The notes below the pieces were generated by a model. It worked only from the letters and a program-made list of their open reading frames with translations. It was not told the origin of the DNA and did not search any database. This document shows, piece after piece, positions 49,858 through 59,393 of a DNA stretch of 64,000 bases. Both the position numbers and the translations under genes were made by a program. Every line of letters starts with the position of its first letter. Positions within the stretch are counted from its first letter, which is position 1. The stretch is taken from positions 1-64,000 of the forward strand of contig URKR01000009.1 in NCBI GenBank assembly GCA_900548355.1. The letters run 5' to 3'. This stretch comes from an uncultured Oscillospiraceae bacterium. Its GTDB lineage: Bacteria; Bacillota; Clostridia; Oscillospirales; Ruminococcaceae.

Positions 49858-52800
49858 ATGCGACTGAAAGAGCTTGAAATCCAGGGGTTCAAATCCTTCC
49901 CGGACCGCACCAAAATTACGATCGGCCCCGGCATCACCGGGGTGGTGGGGCCGAACGGCTCCGGCAAAAGCAATATTTCCGACGCGATCCGCTGGGTTAT
50001 GGGCGAGACAAGCTCGAAACAGCTGCGCGGCGCCGGCAAGATGGAGGACGTCATCTTCGGCGGCACCCAGACCCGCGGCGCGATGGGGTTTGCCTCCGTT
50101 AGCCTGACCATCGACAACAGCGACCACGGCCTCGCAATGGACGCCGACGAGGTCACGATCGGCCGCCGCTACTACCGCAGCGGCGAGAGCGAGTACACGA
50201 TCAACGGCCAGAACGTCCGGCTTAAAGACGTCTACGAACTGCTGCTCGATACAGGCCTTGGCCGCGATGGCTACGCGATTGTCGGCCAGGGCCGCATCGC
50301 CGAGATTGTCGCCGCAAAATCAAACGAGCGGCGCGAAATCTTTGAGGAGGCCTCCGGCATCGCCCGGTTCCGCTACCGCAAAAACGAGGCCGAGCGCCGC
50401 CTGGCCGCGGCTGAAGGCAACCTTGAGCGGCTGCGGGACATCCTCGGCGAGCTTGAAGGCCGGGTCGGCCCGCTCAAGCGGGACAGTGAAAAGGCGCAGA
50501 AGTTCCTCGAATATTCGGCCACCCGCAAATCGCTCGAAATCACCCTCTGGGTCGATTCAATCCGCCGCGCACAGGAAGCTGTGCGCGACCAGCAGCGCCG
50601 GTATGAGGCCGCAGAATCGGACTACGGCCGGCTGTCAAAACAGCTTGACGAGTTCGACGCCCGCACCGAAGCCCTGCGCGCCGAAGCGCAGAAGCTCATG
50701 CTCGACGTTGAGCAGGCGAACGCCGACATCCGCGCGCTGACCGAAGCCGGCGCCGGCCGGGACAGCGCCCTGGCCGTTTTGCGCAACGAGAACGAACACG
50801 CCCGCGCCCAGATCGCCGAGGCCGAGGCCGAACGGGCCCGCGCCGGCGAAGGCGCAAAAGGGATTGAAGCCGAAACGGCCGAGCACGAAGCCGCGATCCA
50901 AACGCTGCGCGCCGCCGTCGCCAAAGCGGACGAGCAGCTTGCCGGCCTGCGCGGGCGGCTCAACGCGCTTGAACAGCAGGCGCTGCAAAGCGGCCAGCGG
51001 CAGGATGTGCTCAACGCCGCGATCGCCCGCCAGCAGGAGGTTGCGACCGCCTGCAAGGTGCAGGCCGCCAGCCTGGAATCTTCCCTTTCGGCCAGCCAGA
51101 CCCAGCTCGACACGCTGCGCACCCAGGCCGGCGCGGCCGGCGCAGCGGCCGAAAAGCTCGCCGCCGAGCGCGCCGCGGCCGCAGAAGCGCTGCAAAAGGC
51201 TGAGGAAAACGTGACCCGCTGCGATAATATCAAAAACGGCCTCGCCCTCAAGCTTGAATCCCGCCGCCGCCAGCAGGCCGAAGCCGCCGAAGCGCTGCAG
51301 AAGGCCGACCGCGACCGCTCGAACACGGCCCAGCGCATCCGCATCCTCGAAGATCTCGAAAAAAACCTCGACGGCTACCAGCAGAGCGTCAAGGCGGTCA
51401 TGCGGGCCGCCGAAGCCCGCCGCCTGCGCGGGATTATCGGCCCGGTGGCGGGCATATTGACGGTGCGCAAGGGGTACGAGACGGCGATCGAGACCGCGCT
51501 CGGCTTTGCCTTGCAGAACCTTGTGGTGGAAAATGAGCGCGACGCCCGCGCGGCGATCGCCTTTTTGAAGGAGAGCCGCGCCGGCCGCGCAACCTTCCTG
51601 CCGCTGGATACCGTGCAGGGGCACCGCTTTACCGGCCCGCTGACCGGTACGGCCGAAGTGGCCGCCGATTTGGTCGAGGTGGATGCGCGGTACCAAAATA
51701 TTGTGGACAACCTGCTCGGGCGGATCATCGTTGTCGATGACCTGACCGAAGCTTCGGCCGTCGCCAAGCGGCTTTCCTACCGCAACCGGATCGTCACGCT
51801 GGACGGCCAGGTTGTCAACGCGGGCGGCAGCTTCACCGGCGGTTCCACCGCCCGCAGCGCCGGCGTCTTTACCCGCAAACAGGAACTCGACGAACTGCGC
51901 GAAAAGCTGGCGACGCTCGATAAGCGCCGCGCCGAGGCTGAGCGCGAAACCACGGCCCGCAAGGCCGAGGTCGATAACCTCGCCGCCCAGGTCGCCGGGG
52001 CCGAGAGCGAAAGCGTCAACGCGGCGTCGGCCCGGCTGCGCGCCTCGCTCGAGCTCGAACGGCTCGACGCCGCCGTCGCCGAGGGCGCAGCCGCCGCCCA
52101 GCGCCGCAAGGCCGAGATCGACGCTTTGACCGAAACATTGCAGAAGGACAAGGCCGCCCGCGCCCAGGCCGATAACGCCCGCGTCGCCGCCGAGGCCGAA
52201 CTCGAGCGCTACACGGCTGAACTGCAAACCCTGGGCGAAAGCTCCGGCACTTTAACCGCCGAGCGCGAGCAGATCACGGCCGATCTCAACGCGGCCCAGC
52301 TCGAACGGCTGACCCACGAAAAGGACATCGGCCTGCACGAAGCAAGCCTCGAAACGCTGCGCAGCCGCAGCGGCGAGGCCGCCGCCCGCGCGCGGGAGCT
52401 TGAAGCCGCAATCACGGCCGCCAACGCAACTTTGGAAGCCAACGCCGCCAAGGCCGAGGCGATCGAGCGCGAGCGCGCCGAAGCCAAGGACAAGATTGCC
52501 GCGGCCGAGCAGGCCATCCGCGAAGCGAACGCCGCCCGGCTTGAAAAAGAGGCCGAGATCACCCGCCTGGGCCAGGAAAACCGCGCCTTAACCGACGAGC
52601 GCGAGCGGATGGGCGGCGAGATGGCCCGCCTGGCCGAGCGCCGCGCCGCCGCCGAGGCCGAGCGCGACGACACGGCCGCCAAACTCTGGGAGGAATACCA
52701 GCTCACCGAGAACGAGGCCAAGGCCCAGTGCGTCGAGTTTACCACCGTCACCGAACTGCGCCGCCAGGTTGCCGAGGTGCGCGGCAAGATCCGCGCTTTG

Positions 52801-53415
52801 GGCAACGTCAACGTCGGCGCGATCGACGAATACAAGGAGGTCAAGGAGCGGTACGACTTCCTCAAAGCCCAGGTGGGGGATGTGGAGCGCAGCAAGACCG
52901 AGCTGACCCGGATGATTGCCGAGCTCTGCCAGGAGATGGAAGAGATGTTTAAGAAATCCTTCCAGGAGATCAACCGCAACTTCGGCCGTATCTTCCGCGA
53001 ACTGTTCGGCGGCGGCCGCGCCCGGCTCTACTTATCGGACGAAGGGAACATCCTCGATTCGGGCATTGAGATCGAGGTCAGCCCCCCGGGCAAGGTCATC
53101 CGCAACCTCAGCGCCCTTTCGGGCGGCGAGCAGGCGCTTGTCGCAATCTCGATCTATTTTGCGATTCTCGAAGTCAACCCCTCGCCGTTCTGCATCCTTG
53201 ATGAGATCGAGGCCGCGCTCGACGACGTCAATGTCACACGGTATGCCCAATACCTGCGCCGCATGACCGAGCGCACCCAGTTCATCGTCATCACCCACCG
53301 CCGCGGCACGATGGAGGCCGCCGACGTCCTCTACGGCGTAACCATGCAGGAGGACGGCGTATCCAAGCTGCTGCGGCTTGACCTTGACCACGTCAATGTG
53401 GATATGATTTCATAA
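49858..53415 (+). CDS. smc: Chromosome segregation protein SMC
   Basis: 1185 residues. The N-terminal ATPase half opens with MRLKELEIQGFKSFPDRTKI and Walker A GPNGSGKSN, then a long alanine- and glutamate-rich coiled coil (about 170-500), the hinge (about 510-670, with RGIIGPVAGIL and TLDGQVVNAGGSFTGG), the returning coil, and the C-terminal half with signature LSGGEQALVAIS and Walker B FCILDEIEAALDD. With ScpA/B it compacts and separates chromosomes. The coil is unusually Ala-rich, reflecting the high GC. Full length. Confidence 0.97.
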   Translation: MRLKELEIQGFKSFPDRTKITIGPGITGVVGPNGSGKSNISDAIRWVMGETSSKQLRGAGKMEDVIFGGTQTRGAMGFASVSLTIDNSDHGLAMDADEVTIGRRYYRSGESEYTINGQNVRLKDVYELLLDTGLGRDGYAIVGQGRIAEIVAAKSNERREIFEEASGIARFRYRKNEAERRLAAAEGNLERLRDILGELEGRVGPLKRDSEKAQKFLEYSATRKSLEITLWVDSIRRAQEAVRDQQRRYEAAESDYGRLSKQLDEFDARTEALRAEAQKLMLDVEQANADIRALTEAGAGRDSALAVLRNENEHARAQIAEAEAERARAGEGAKGIEAETAEHEAAIQTLRAAVAKADEQLAGLRGRLNALEQQALQSGQRQDVLNAAIARQQEVATACKVQAASLESSLSASQTQLDTLRTQAGAAGAAAEKLAAERAAAAEALQKAEENVTRCDNIKNGLALKLESRRRQQAEAAEALQKADRDRSNTAQRIRILEDLEKNLDGYQQSVKAVMRAAEARRLRGIIGPVAGILTVRKGYETAIETALGFALQNLVVENERDARAAIAFLKESRAGRATFLPLDTVQGHRFTGPLTGTAEVAADLVEVDARYQNIVDNLLGRIIVVDDLTEASAVAKRLSYRNRIVTLDGQVVNAGGSFTGGSTARSAGVFTRKQELDELREKLATLDKRRAEAERETTARKAEVDNLAAQVAGAESESVNAASARLRASLELERLDAAVAEGAAAAQRRKAEIDALTETLQKDKAARAQADNARVAAEAELERYTAELQTLGESSGTLTAEREQITADLNAAQLERLTHEKDIGLHEASLETLRSRSGEAAARARELEAAITAANATLEANAAKAEAIERERAEAKDKIAAAEQAIREANAARLEKEAEITRLGQENRALTDERERMGGEMARLAERRAAAEAERDDTAAKLWEEYQLTENEAKAQCVEFTTVTELRRQVAEVRGKIRALGNVNVGAIDEYKEVKERYDFLKAQVGDVERSKTELTRMIAELCQEMEEMFKKSFQEINRNFGRIFRELFGGGRARLYLSDEGNILDSGIEIEVSPPGKVIRNLSALSGGEQALVAISIYFAILEVNPSPFCILDEIEAALDDVNVTRYAQYLRRMTERTQFIVITHRRGTMEAADVLYGVTMQEDGVSKLLRLDLDHVNVDMIS

Positions 53416-53436
53416 TCCCAACAAAGGAGGCGCCTT

Positions 53437-54399
53437 ATGGGCCTGTTTGATGCGTTCCGCAAAAACAAAAAGAAGCTTGAAGTCGGGCTGGAAAAGACCC
53501 GCACCGGCTTTTTCCAGTCCATCGTCAACACGCTGACCAACTCCCAGATCGACGACGATCTGTACAACGACCTTGAAGAACAGCTGATCCTGGCCGACGT
53601 CGGCCCCGCGACCGCCGTGCGCCTGGTTGACGAGCTGCGCGACAAGGTGGAAGCCGACCACCTCAAAACCGGCGAGCAGGCCCTCAAGGCGCTGCGTGAG
53701 ATCATCCGGCTTGAAATCTCCCCGCATGACGAGATGGATCTTTCCGGCCATCCGGCCGTGATCCTCGTCATCGGGGTCAACGGCGTTGGCAAGACGACGA
53801 CGATCGCGAAGCTCGCCTACCTTTACAAAGACCTTGGCAAGCGGGTGCTGCTGGCGGCCGGCGATACCTTCCGCGCAGCGGCGAGCGAACAGCTTGAAAC
53901 CTGGGCCGAGCGCGCCGATGTGCCGCTGGTCAAGGCAGGGGAGGGAGCCGACCCCGCCGCCGTCATCTTTGACGCAGTGCAGAGCGCGGCCGCCCGCGGG
54001 TATGACCTTGTCATCGCCGATACGGCCGGCCGGCTGCACAACAAGAAGGGCTTGATGGACGAGCTTTCCAAGATCACCCGCAGCGTCAAAAAGGCGAGCC
54101 CGGAGGCAAGCCTTGAGGTGCTGCTCGTGCTGGATGCGATCACCGGCCAGAACGCGATCAGCCAGGCGCAGGAGTTTGTGCGGGCGGCCGGCGCGACCGG
54201 CGTTGTGCTGACCAAGCTCGACGGCACCCCCAAGGGCGGCTGCGTGCTGGCCGTGCATGAAAAGCTCGGCTTGCCGATCCGGTTTGTCGGCGTCGGCGAG
54301 CAGCTCGACGACCTGATCTTCTTCTCGGCCACCGATTTTTCGGAAGCGCTGCTGCCAGAACTGCCTGACCGCGCGAAAGAAAAGGAGGGCGAAGCATGA
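53437..54399 (+). CDS. ftsY: Signal recognition particle receptor FtsY
   Basis: 320 residues. The N-domain helical bundle (about 20-100) is followed by the SRP GTPase: G1 GVNGVGKTTTIAKLA, GDTFRAAASEQLE, G3 DTAGRLHNK, G4 TKLDGTPKGG and the end motif FVGVGEQLDDL. The acidic A-domain of the E. coli protein is almost absent, as usual in Firmicutes. Docks ribosome-SRP complexes at the membrane. AAAGGAGG precedes the ATG. The stop overlaps the rdgB start (ATGA). Confidence 0.97.
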   Translation: MGLFDAFRKNKKKLEVGLEKTRTGFFQSIVNTLTNSQIDDDLYNDLEEQLILADVGPATAVRLVDELRDKVEADHLKTGEQALKALREIIRLEISPHDEMDLSGHPAVILVIGVNGVGKTTTIAKLAYLYKDLGKRVLLAAGDTFRAAASEQLETWAERADVPLVKAGEGADPAAVIFDAVQSAAARGYDLVIADTAGRLHNKKGLMDELSKITRSVKKASPEASLEVLLVLDAITGQNAISQAQEFVRAAGATGVVLTKLDGTPKGGCVLAVHEKLGLPIRFVGVGEQLDDLIFFSATDFSEALLPELPDRAKEKEGEA

Positions 54400-55028
54400 T
54401 CGTCTGTGCTGCCACCAACAATGCCGGCAAGCTGCGCGAACTGCGCCGGCTGCTTGAAAAAGCCGGCCACACCGTCAAGAGCCTGCGGGAGCTCGGCATC
54501 GACCTTGACCCCGAGGAAACCGGCGCGACCTTTGCCGAAAACGCCCACATCAAGGCCGAAGCCTTCTGCAAAGCGAGCGGCCTGCCCACCGTCGCCGATG
54601 ATTCGGGCCTGTGCTGCGAAGCGCTCGGCGGCGCGCCGGGCGTCTACAGCGCGCGATACGCCGGCATGCACGGCGACGACGAGGCGAACAACCAAAAGCT
54701 GCTCGCTGAGCTGGCCGACGTGCCGCCCGAAGGCCGCCGGGCCAAGTTTGTCTCGGCCGTCTGTTTCATGCTGCCGGACGGCCGGGCGCTGACAGTTGAA
54801 GGCGAATGCCCCGGCATGATTGCCACCGCCCCGCGCGGGGAGAATGGTTTTGGCTATGACCCGCTGTTCATCCCCGACTTTGTCGGTCTCGACGCCCACG
54901 CCACCGCCCCGAACACCGAACACCGCACCTATGCGGAACTGGCCAGCGCCGAAAAAGATGCCATCAGCCACCGCGGCCGCGCGATGGAAAGACTTGAAGC
55001 GGAACTGGCGTTGTTTCTGGGTGAATGA
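54396..55028 (+). CDS. XTP/dITP diphosphatase (HAM1/RdgB)
   Basis: 210 residues. Removes non-canonical purine triphosphates (XTP, dITP). Family motifs: VCAATNNAGKLRELRRLL, ETGATFAENAHIKAEAF, TVADDSGLCCEALGGAPG with the catalytic Asp, YSARYAG, GENGFGYDPLFIPD and ISHRGRAME. The start overlaps ftsY by four bases. It is often found between ftsY or rph and yhbY-like genes. Also cited as rdgB. Confidence 0.95.
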   Translation: MIVCAATNNAGKLRELRRLLEKAGHTVKSLRELGIDLDPEETGATFAENAHIKAEAFCKASGLPTVADDSGLCCEALGGAPGVYSARYAGMHGDDEANNQKLLAELADVPPEGRRAKFVSAVCFMLPDGRALTVEGECPGMIATAPRGENGFGYDPLFIPDFVGLDAHATAPNTEHRTYAELASAEKDAISHRGRAMERLEAELALFLGE

Positions 55029-55107
55029 GTAGGGGACGATGCTTGCATCGTCCCGCGAACCTGCCGCCGCAGACCTCCCGGGCCGATGCGAGCATCGGCC
55101 CCTACAA
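55029..55107. repeat. Paired palindromes with inverted ends (MITE-like)
   Basis: Two near-identical 10-bp perfect hairpins, GGGACGATGC/GCATCGTCCC (55032-55053) and GGGCCGATGC/GCATCGGCCC (55080-55101), lie in opposite orientation about 26 bases apart. GTAGGGG at the left end and CCCCTAC at the right end form terminal inverted repeats. No coding capacity. Such GTAGGGG...GATGC units are the sort of short interspersed repeat seen many times in gut Firmicute genomes; copy number cannot be judged here. Confidence 0.6.
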
Positions 55108-55159
55108 CCAACGCCGCATGACATCAGAAAGATAAACCGAAATAAAAAAGGAGCCCACC

Positions 55160-55471
55160 ATGACCCTTTCCAGCAAACAGCGGGCTGCCCTGCGCGGGGC
55201 GGCCAACACGCTCGACCCGGTTTTCCAGATCGGCAAGGGCGAAATTGACGAAACCCTCATCGATGGCGTGGCCAAATGCCTGGCCGCGCGCGAGCTCATC
55301 AAATGCAAGGTGCTTGATAACAGCGAATACGCCCCCCGCGAAGCTGCCGACATCCTGGCCGAAGCGACCGGCGCGGCCTGCGTGCAGGTGATCGGGCGCA
55401 AGTTCGTGCTTTTCAAGCAAAAGGACAAGGACAGCGCCTTCACCGCGCTGCTCGCCGCCGCATCCAAATGA
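55160..55471 (+). CDS. YhbY-type CRM-domain RNA-binding protein
   Basis: 103 residues: LSSKQRAALRGAANTLDPVF, then IGKGEIDETLIDGVAKCLAARELIKCKVL, and the conserved end GAACVQVIGRKFVLFKQ. This is the small CRM fold that associates with pre-50S ribosomes. AAAAAAGGAG precedes the ATG. Its stop overlaps the nadD start (ATGA). Confidence 0.93.
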   Translation: MTLSSKQRAALRGAANTLDPVFQIGKGEIDETLIDGVAKCLAARELIKCKVLDNSEYAPREAADILAEATGAACVQVIGRKFVLFKQKDKDSAFTALLAAASK

Positions 55472-56085
55472 GCGGCCAAAAGCTGCTTATCTACGGCGGC
55501 ACCTTCGACCCGCCGCACATCGGCCATCTGAACAACCTGCGCGCCGCAATGAAGGCCGTCCGACCCGACCGGGTGCTGGTCATGCCGGCCGGCACCCCGC
55601 CGCACAAGCTGGCCAGCGAGACCCCGGCCGAATGGCGGTACGAGATGTGCGGCTGCTTTCGCCAGCTCGGCCCGCAGGTTGCAATCAGCCGGTGGGAGAT
55701 TGATCACGAAGGCCCGAGCTATACCGTCAACACCCTCGAGGCGCTGCACGAAGAATACCCCGCGGCCGCGCTTTATTTGAGCCTTGGCAGCGATATGCTG
55801 GAAAGTTTCCGCCGCTGGTATCGGTGGGAGCGGATTTTGCAGCTTGCGACCCTTGTTGTGCAGAGCCGGGCCAACGGCGACGACGCGTCTTTGCGCGCCG
55901 CCGCCGAAGCGCTGGCCCCGGCCGGCGGTCGGGTGGTGTTTGCCAAGGCCCCGGCGGTGCCGTGTGCCTCGCACGAGATCCGCGCAGGCACCCTGCCCGC
56001 CGAAACCCTGCGCGCCGTCCTGCCGCCCCCCGTGCCGGATCTTGTTCGGCGGCATGATTTGTACGGGCTGGGAAAAGTTTTGTGA
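55468..56085 (+). CDS. nadD: Nicotinate-nucleotide adenylyltransferase
   Basis: 205 residues. Joins ATP and nicotinate mononucleotide in NAD synthesis. Nucleotidyltransferase motifs: IYGGTFDPPHIGHLNNLRAA and a C-terminal VPCASHEIRAGTLPAETL, the equivalent of the ISSTxIR signature. VMPAGTPPHK is the substrate loop. The order yhbY-nadD-yqeK is conserved in Firmicutes. Start overlaps yhbY by four bases. Confidence 0.95.
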   Translation: MSGQKLLIYGGTFDPPHIGHLNNLRAAMKAVRPDRVLVMPAGTPPHKLASETPAEWRYEMCGCFRQLGPQVAISRWEIDHEGPSYTVNTLEALHEEYPAAALYLSLGSDMLESFRRWYRWERILQLATLVVQSRANGDDASLRAAAEALAPAGGRVVFAKAPAVPCASHEIRAGTLPAETLRAVLPPPVPDLVRRHDLYGLGKVL

Positions 56086-56246
56086 AGGCGTTTGAATTTA
56101 GTTTTTAGAGTTTCGATATGGTGCGCCTGACGGCGTGTTTTTGAAAATGCGGAGAAACTTTTCTTTATACTGTTTTTGAGCGCGCAGCGCGATCCACCAA
56201 ATCTTAACTCTATGCAAGAAAAATCAAAGGAAAGGAAGCCATCCGT

Positions 56247-56834
56247 ATGACCTGTGAACAGGCGCAGGCGCTGGTCAAAGCGCGGTTGTCCCACAAGCGG
56301 TACAAACACACGCTGAATGTAAAAAATAAGGCCGTCGCACTGGCCGAACGTTACGGCGCAGACCCCGAAAAGGCCGCCTTGGCGGCACTTTTGCACGATG
56401 CCGCCAAAGAATTGCCGCGCGACGCAATGTTGCAGATTTTTCGGGACAATGCTATAATGGCTAAAAATGCCGCGTCCAGGCCGTCCCCGGTTTGGCATGG
56501 CATCGCCGCCGCCATCCTCTGTGCGACCGACTGGGGGGTTACCGATCCCGCCATCTTGTCGGCCATTGAATGCCATACCACCGGCAAGGCCAACATGAGC
56601 CTGCTGGATAAGATCCTGTATATGGCCGACGCAACCAGCGCCGAGCGGGATTACCCGGGCGTGGAAACCCTGCGCCGTGAGGAAATGCAGGACCTTGACC
56701 TTGCCTTGCTCCACAGCCTGGAGCAGAGCATCGCTTTTGTACGCGAAAAAGGCGGCGCGCTCGACCCTGAAACCCTGGCGGCCTGCAACTGGCTGCGGGC
56801 ACAGCGGGGTCTTGCAACTGAAGAAAAAACATAA
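56247..56834 (+). CDS. yqeK: YqeK-type HD-domain hydrolase
   Basis: 195 residues with an HD metal site: H (KRYKHTLNVKNKAV), HD (LAALLHDAAKEL), later H (VWHGIAAAI), H (IECHTTGK) and D (ILYMADATSAERDYPG). Members hydrolyse diadenosine tetraphosphate symmetrically. The conserved neighbour of nadD, but here separated from it by 160 bases that contain a small GC hairpin near 56170. AAAGGAAG precedes the ATG. Confidence 0.92.
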   Translation: MTCEQAQALVKARLSHKRYKHTLNVKNKAVALAERYGADPEKAALAALLHDAAKELPRDAMLQIFRDNAIMAKNAASRPSPVWHGIAAAILCATDWGVTDPAILSAIECHTTGKANMSLLDKILYMADATSAERDYPGVETLRREEMQDLDLALLHSLEQSIAFVREKGGALDPETLAACNWLRAQRGLATEEKT

Positions 56835-56896
56835 ACTGGGCCAGGCGGGGCTGCAGCCCTGCCCGGCCGACTGATGTCCCAAAGGGAGGAAACCCC

Positions 56897-58903
56897 ATGA
56901 GCGAGCCACGCAAACTGAACACAGGCGATGCCCACAACGTATACCATGCAGGCGAAGCCCAGCGCAGCGCCGCTACCGAGCAGCAGCAATATGAGGAAGC
57001 CCGCCGCCGTGCGCGGGAAGCTGCCGCTGCCGGCGGCCGGCGCACCCGCAGCTTCAACCGTGTACAATCCAGTGATGTGGAAAAATATCGTGCCGCCCAA
57101 ACCGGGGCAAGCGCGCCGCGCACCGTGCACACCGCAGGCCGCACGCTGAACACAGGCCACACGGCCGGCGCCCCGCGCACCGTGCATACACCGGCCGCCC
57201 AACAGCCGGCCCGACAGGCCCCGCGCCCTGCCCAGCCGGTTCAGCGCACAGCCCCGGCCGCTCAGCCAGCCGCCAGAACGGCCGCCCCGCGCAGGGCTTC
57301 GGCCGCCCAGCCGGCGCAACAGCCGGCCCAGCAGGAACTGACGATGGCCCAGCGCCAGGCGCTGGCTTTGCAGCGGCAGGCCGCCGCCAAGCAGAACGCC
57401 GCCGGCGCCCGCGCCCGGGTGCAGCATCTGGATTTGAACCAGGTGCAAAGCGAACGCGCGGCCTTTGATTTTAACAGCGAAGCCGCTGACTTTAAGGCGG
57501 AGCAGCCCGCCGCGCAGGCGTCCGCCAAAGCGGCGGCCGGCGGGGCGGCCAAAGGCGCCGCCGGCAAAACAACCTACCGCAGCGGCGGGGGGGCTTCCGG
57601 CGGGCAGCCGCCCAAAGGCCCCGGCAAAAACGGCAAGGGAGGCAAAGGCGCAGGCCCCTACAACGGCAAGGGAAAGAAAAAGCGCAAGCGCACCTGGTGG
57701 AAGGTGCTGCTGGGCACTTTCCTGGCGCTTGTGCTGATCTTCGGCGGCACCATCGCCTTCATCCTGCACTCGATCGCGCCCGAAACCGGCGGCACCACCC
57801 TTGACCGTATCTTCAACACCCCGCAGGAATACGCCGGCAAGGAGCTCAACTTCCTGATGGTCGGCGTTGACCGGACCGGCGAGGGAAGCGAGGTAAGCGC
57901 CGACGGCACCAACGACGGCAACACCGATATGATCCTCTACGTCCACTTCAACAACGAGACCGGCGAGCTCAAGATGCTGCAGATTCCGCGCGATACGATG
58001 GTCACAACAGACAGGTCTGTTTCGGGCAACTACCGCATCAACAACGTCGCCCGCACCCAGGGGGACGGCAACCTCAATGTCAACGCCCTGTGCGAACAGG
58101 TCGCGACGATGTACAAACTTCCGGTCGATGGTTATGTGATGATCCATCTGGAGATGCTGACCCAGCTTGTCGATACCTTCGGCGGCATCGAACTTTATGT
58201 GCCGCAGGACATCGACTATACCCAGGTGGCGGATGGCGGCAGCAGCGTTATCCACGAAGGGTATCAGACGCTGGACGGCGCGGCGGTTGAGTTCCTGCTG
58301 CGCGCCCGTAAGGTATATGCCGACGGCGATATCGGCCGCCTGAATATGCAGCGGCAGTTCTACGCCGCGCTCTTCCGCAAGATCAAGGACATCGGCAACA
58401 TCTGGGACGTTGCCAAGCTGGCCCCGGCTGTGCTGGGCTATATGGAAACAAGCCTGCCGATTACCGACCTTGTCAGCTTTGCGGTCAGCGTGCTGAACAT
58501 CGATTCGAGCAAGATCATGATCTGCCAGATGCCGGTCTATTCCGGCGCGCCGTATTATAACGGGCAGTCGGTCGTCTACCCGGCCCGCCAGCAGGACGCT
58601 GACCTGCTCAACCAGTATTTCCGAGAGAACACCGGCCCGGTCGATGCGAGCGAGCTGGAACTTTGCGACAGCGTGTCCGAGATCGGTTTCGATCTGAGCG
58701 GCTACACCGCGACAGACCCGAATGTGCAGTATATGGGTTCGCTCATGGATGAACAGGCGGCGGCGCAGGCTGACCCGGACCAGAACCTTGATGGATCGAA
58801 CGCGGTCACCTATGTGGACCCGACCCCTGACCCGAACGCCGCAAGCGAGGGTACCGACGGCGAGGAAGCCGCCAGCTCCGAAACCACCGACGACGCGGCC
58901 TGA
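56897..58903 (+). CDS. LytR-CpsA-Psr family protein with a long low-complexity cytoplasmic N-terminus
   Basis: 668 residues. The first 260 are rich in Ala, Gln, Pro and Arg, low complexity, and cytoplasmic by topology. A basic patch (GKKKRKRTWW) leads into one transmembrane helix (LLGTFLALVLIFGGTIAFIL, about 268-290). Outside is the LCP domain: NFLMVGVDRTGEG, DMILYVHFN, LQIPRDTMV with the conserved Arg, and NVNALCEQV. LCP enzymes attach teichoic acid or polysaccharide to peptidoglycan. An acidic tail ends the protein. It lies between yqeK and rsfS, a common clostridial order. Confidence 0.92.
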   Translation: MSEPRKLNTGDAHNVYHAGEAQRSAATEQQQYEEARRRAREAAAAGGRRTRSFNRVQSSDVEKYRAAQTGASAPRTVHTAGRTLNTGHTAGAPRTVHTPAAQQPARQAPRPAQPVQRTAPAAQPAARTAAPRRASAAQPAQQPAQQELTMAQRQALALQRQAAAKQNAAGARARVQHLDLNQVQSERAAFDFNSEAADFKAEQPAAQASAKAAAGGAAKGAAGKTTYRSGGGASGGQPPKGPGKNGKGGKGAGPYNGKGKKKRKRTWWKVLLGTFLALVLIFGGTIAFILHSIAPETGGTTLDRIFNTPQEYAGKELNFLMVGVDRTGEGSEVSADGTNDGNTDMILYVHFNNETGELKMLQIPRDTMVTTDRSVSGNYRINNVARTQGDGNLNVNALCEQVATMYKLPVDGYVMIHLEMLTQLVDTFGGIELYVPQDIDYTQVADGGSSVIHEGYQTLDGAAVEFLLRARKVYADGDIGRLNMQRQFYAALFRKIKDIGNIWDVAKLAPAVLGYMETSLPITDLVSFAVSVLNIDSSKIMICQMPVYSGAPYYNGQSVVYPARQQDADLLNQYFRENTGPVDASELELCDSVSEIGFDLSGYTATDPNVQYMGSLMDEQAAAQADPDQNLDGSNAVTYVDPTPDPNAASEGTDGEEAASSETTDDAA

Positions 58904-58930
58904 CGCCGTTTTTACAAAAAGGAGAACCAA

Positions 58931-59314
58931 ATGGATAGTAAAACCCTGGCCATCGCCCTGGCCCGCGCCCTCGACGCCCGCAAGGCGCAGAACATCCGGG
59001 TGCTGAAGGTGGAGGACCTGACCACCGTGACCGACTATTTCGTCATCGCGACCGGCACCTCGACCACCCATGTCGGCGCGCTGGCCGATGAGGCGGATTT
59101 CGCCCTCGGCCGGCAGGGGGTCAACCCGCTGCGCACCGAAGGGCATGACGGCAAACGCTGGATTCTGCTCGACTACGGCAGCGTGATTGTGCATGTCTTT
59201 ACCAAGGAAGCCCACGATTACTACGACCTTGAACACCTGTGGGCCGATGCCGCCGAACTGCCCGCCGAAGAATGGATGCCCGACGAGCAGGTAGAACAAA
59301 ATAATAAAGAATAA
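58931..59314 (+). CDS. rsfS: Ribosomal silencing factor RsfS
   Basis: 127 residues. Binds L14 and blocks subunit joining when nutrients are low. Family motifs: [70 protein letters not shown] precedes the ATG. Next to LCP and leuS, matching many Clostridia. Confidence 0.95.
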   Translation: MDSKTLAIALARALDARKAQNIRVLKVEDLTTVTDYFVIATGTSTTHVGALADEADFALGRQGVNPLRTEGHDGKRWILLDYGSVIVHVFTKEAHDYYDLEHLWADAAELPAEEWMPDEQVEQNNKE

Positions 59315-59393
59315 AGAAGAAAATCGGTGGATCGGCGATTGCGCCGCCTCGAAACTCTTAACTCTAACAAAGACCGTGTGGGGGAGATCAAAC

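Noticed and set aside
59315..59393. T-box leader before leuS
   Set aside because: The gap is about 80 bases with no T-box sequence or specifier stem.
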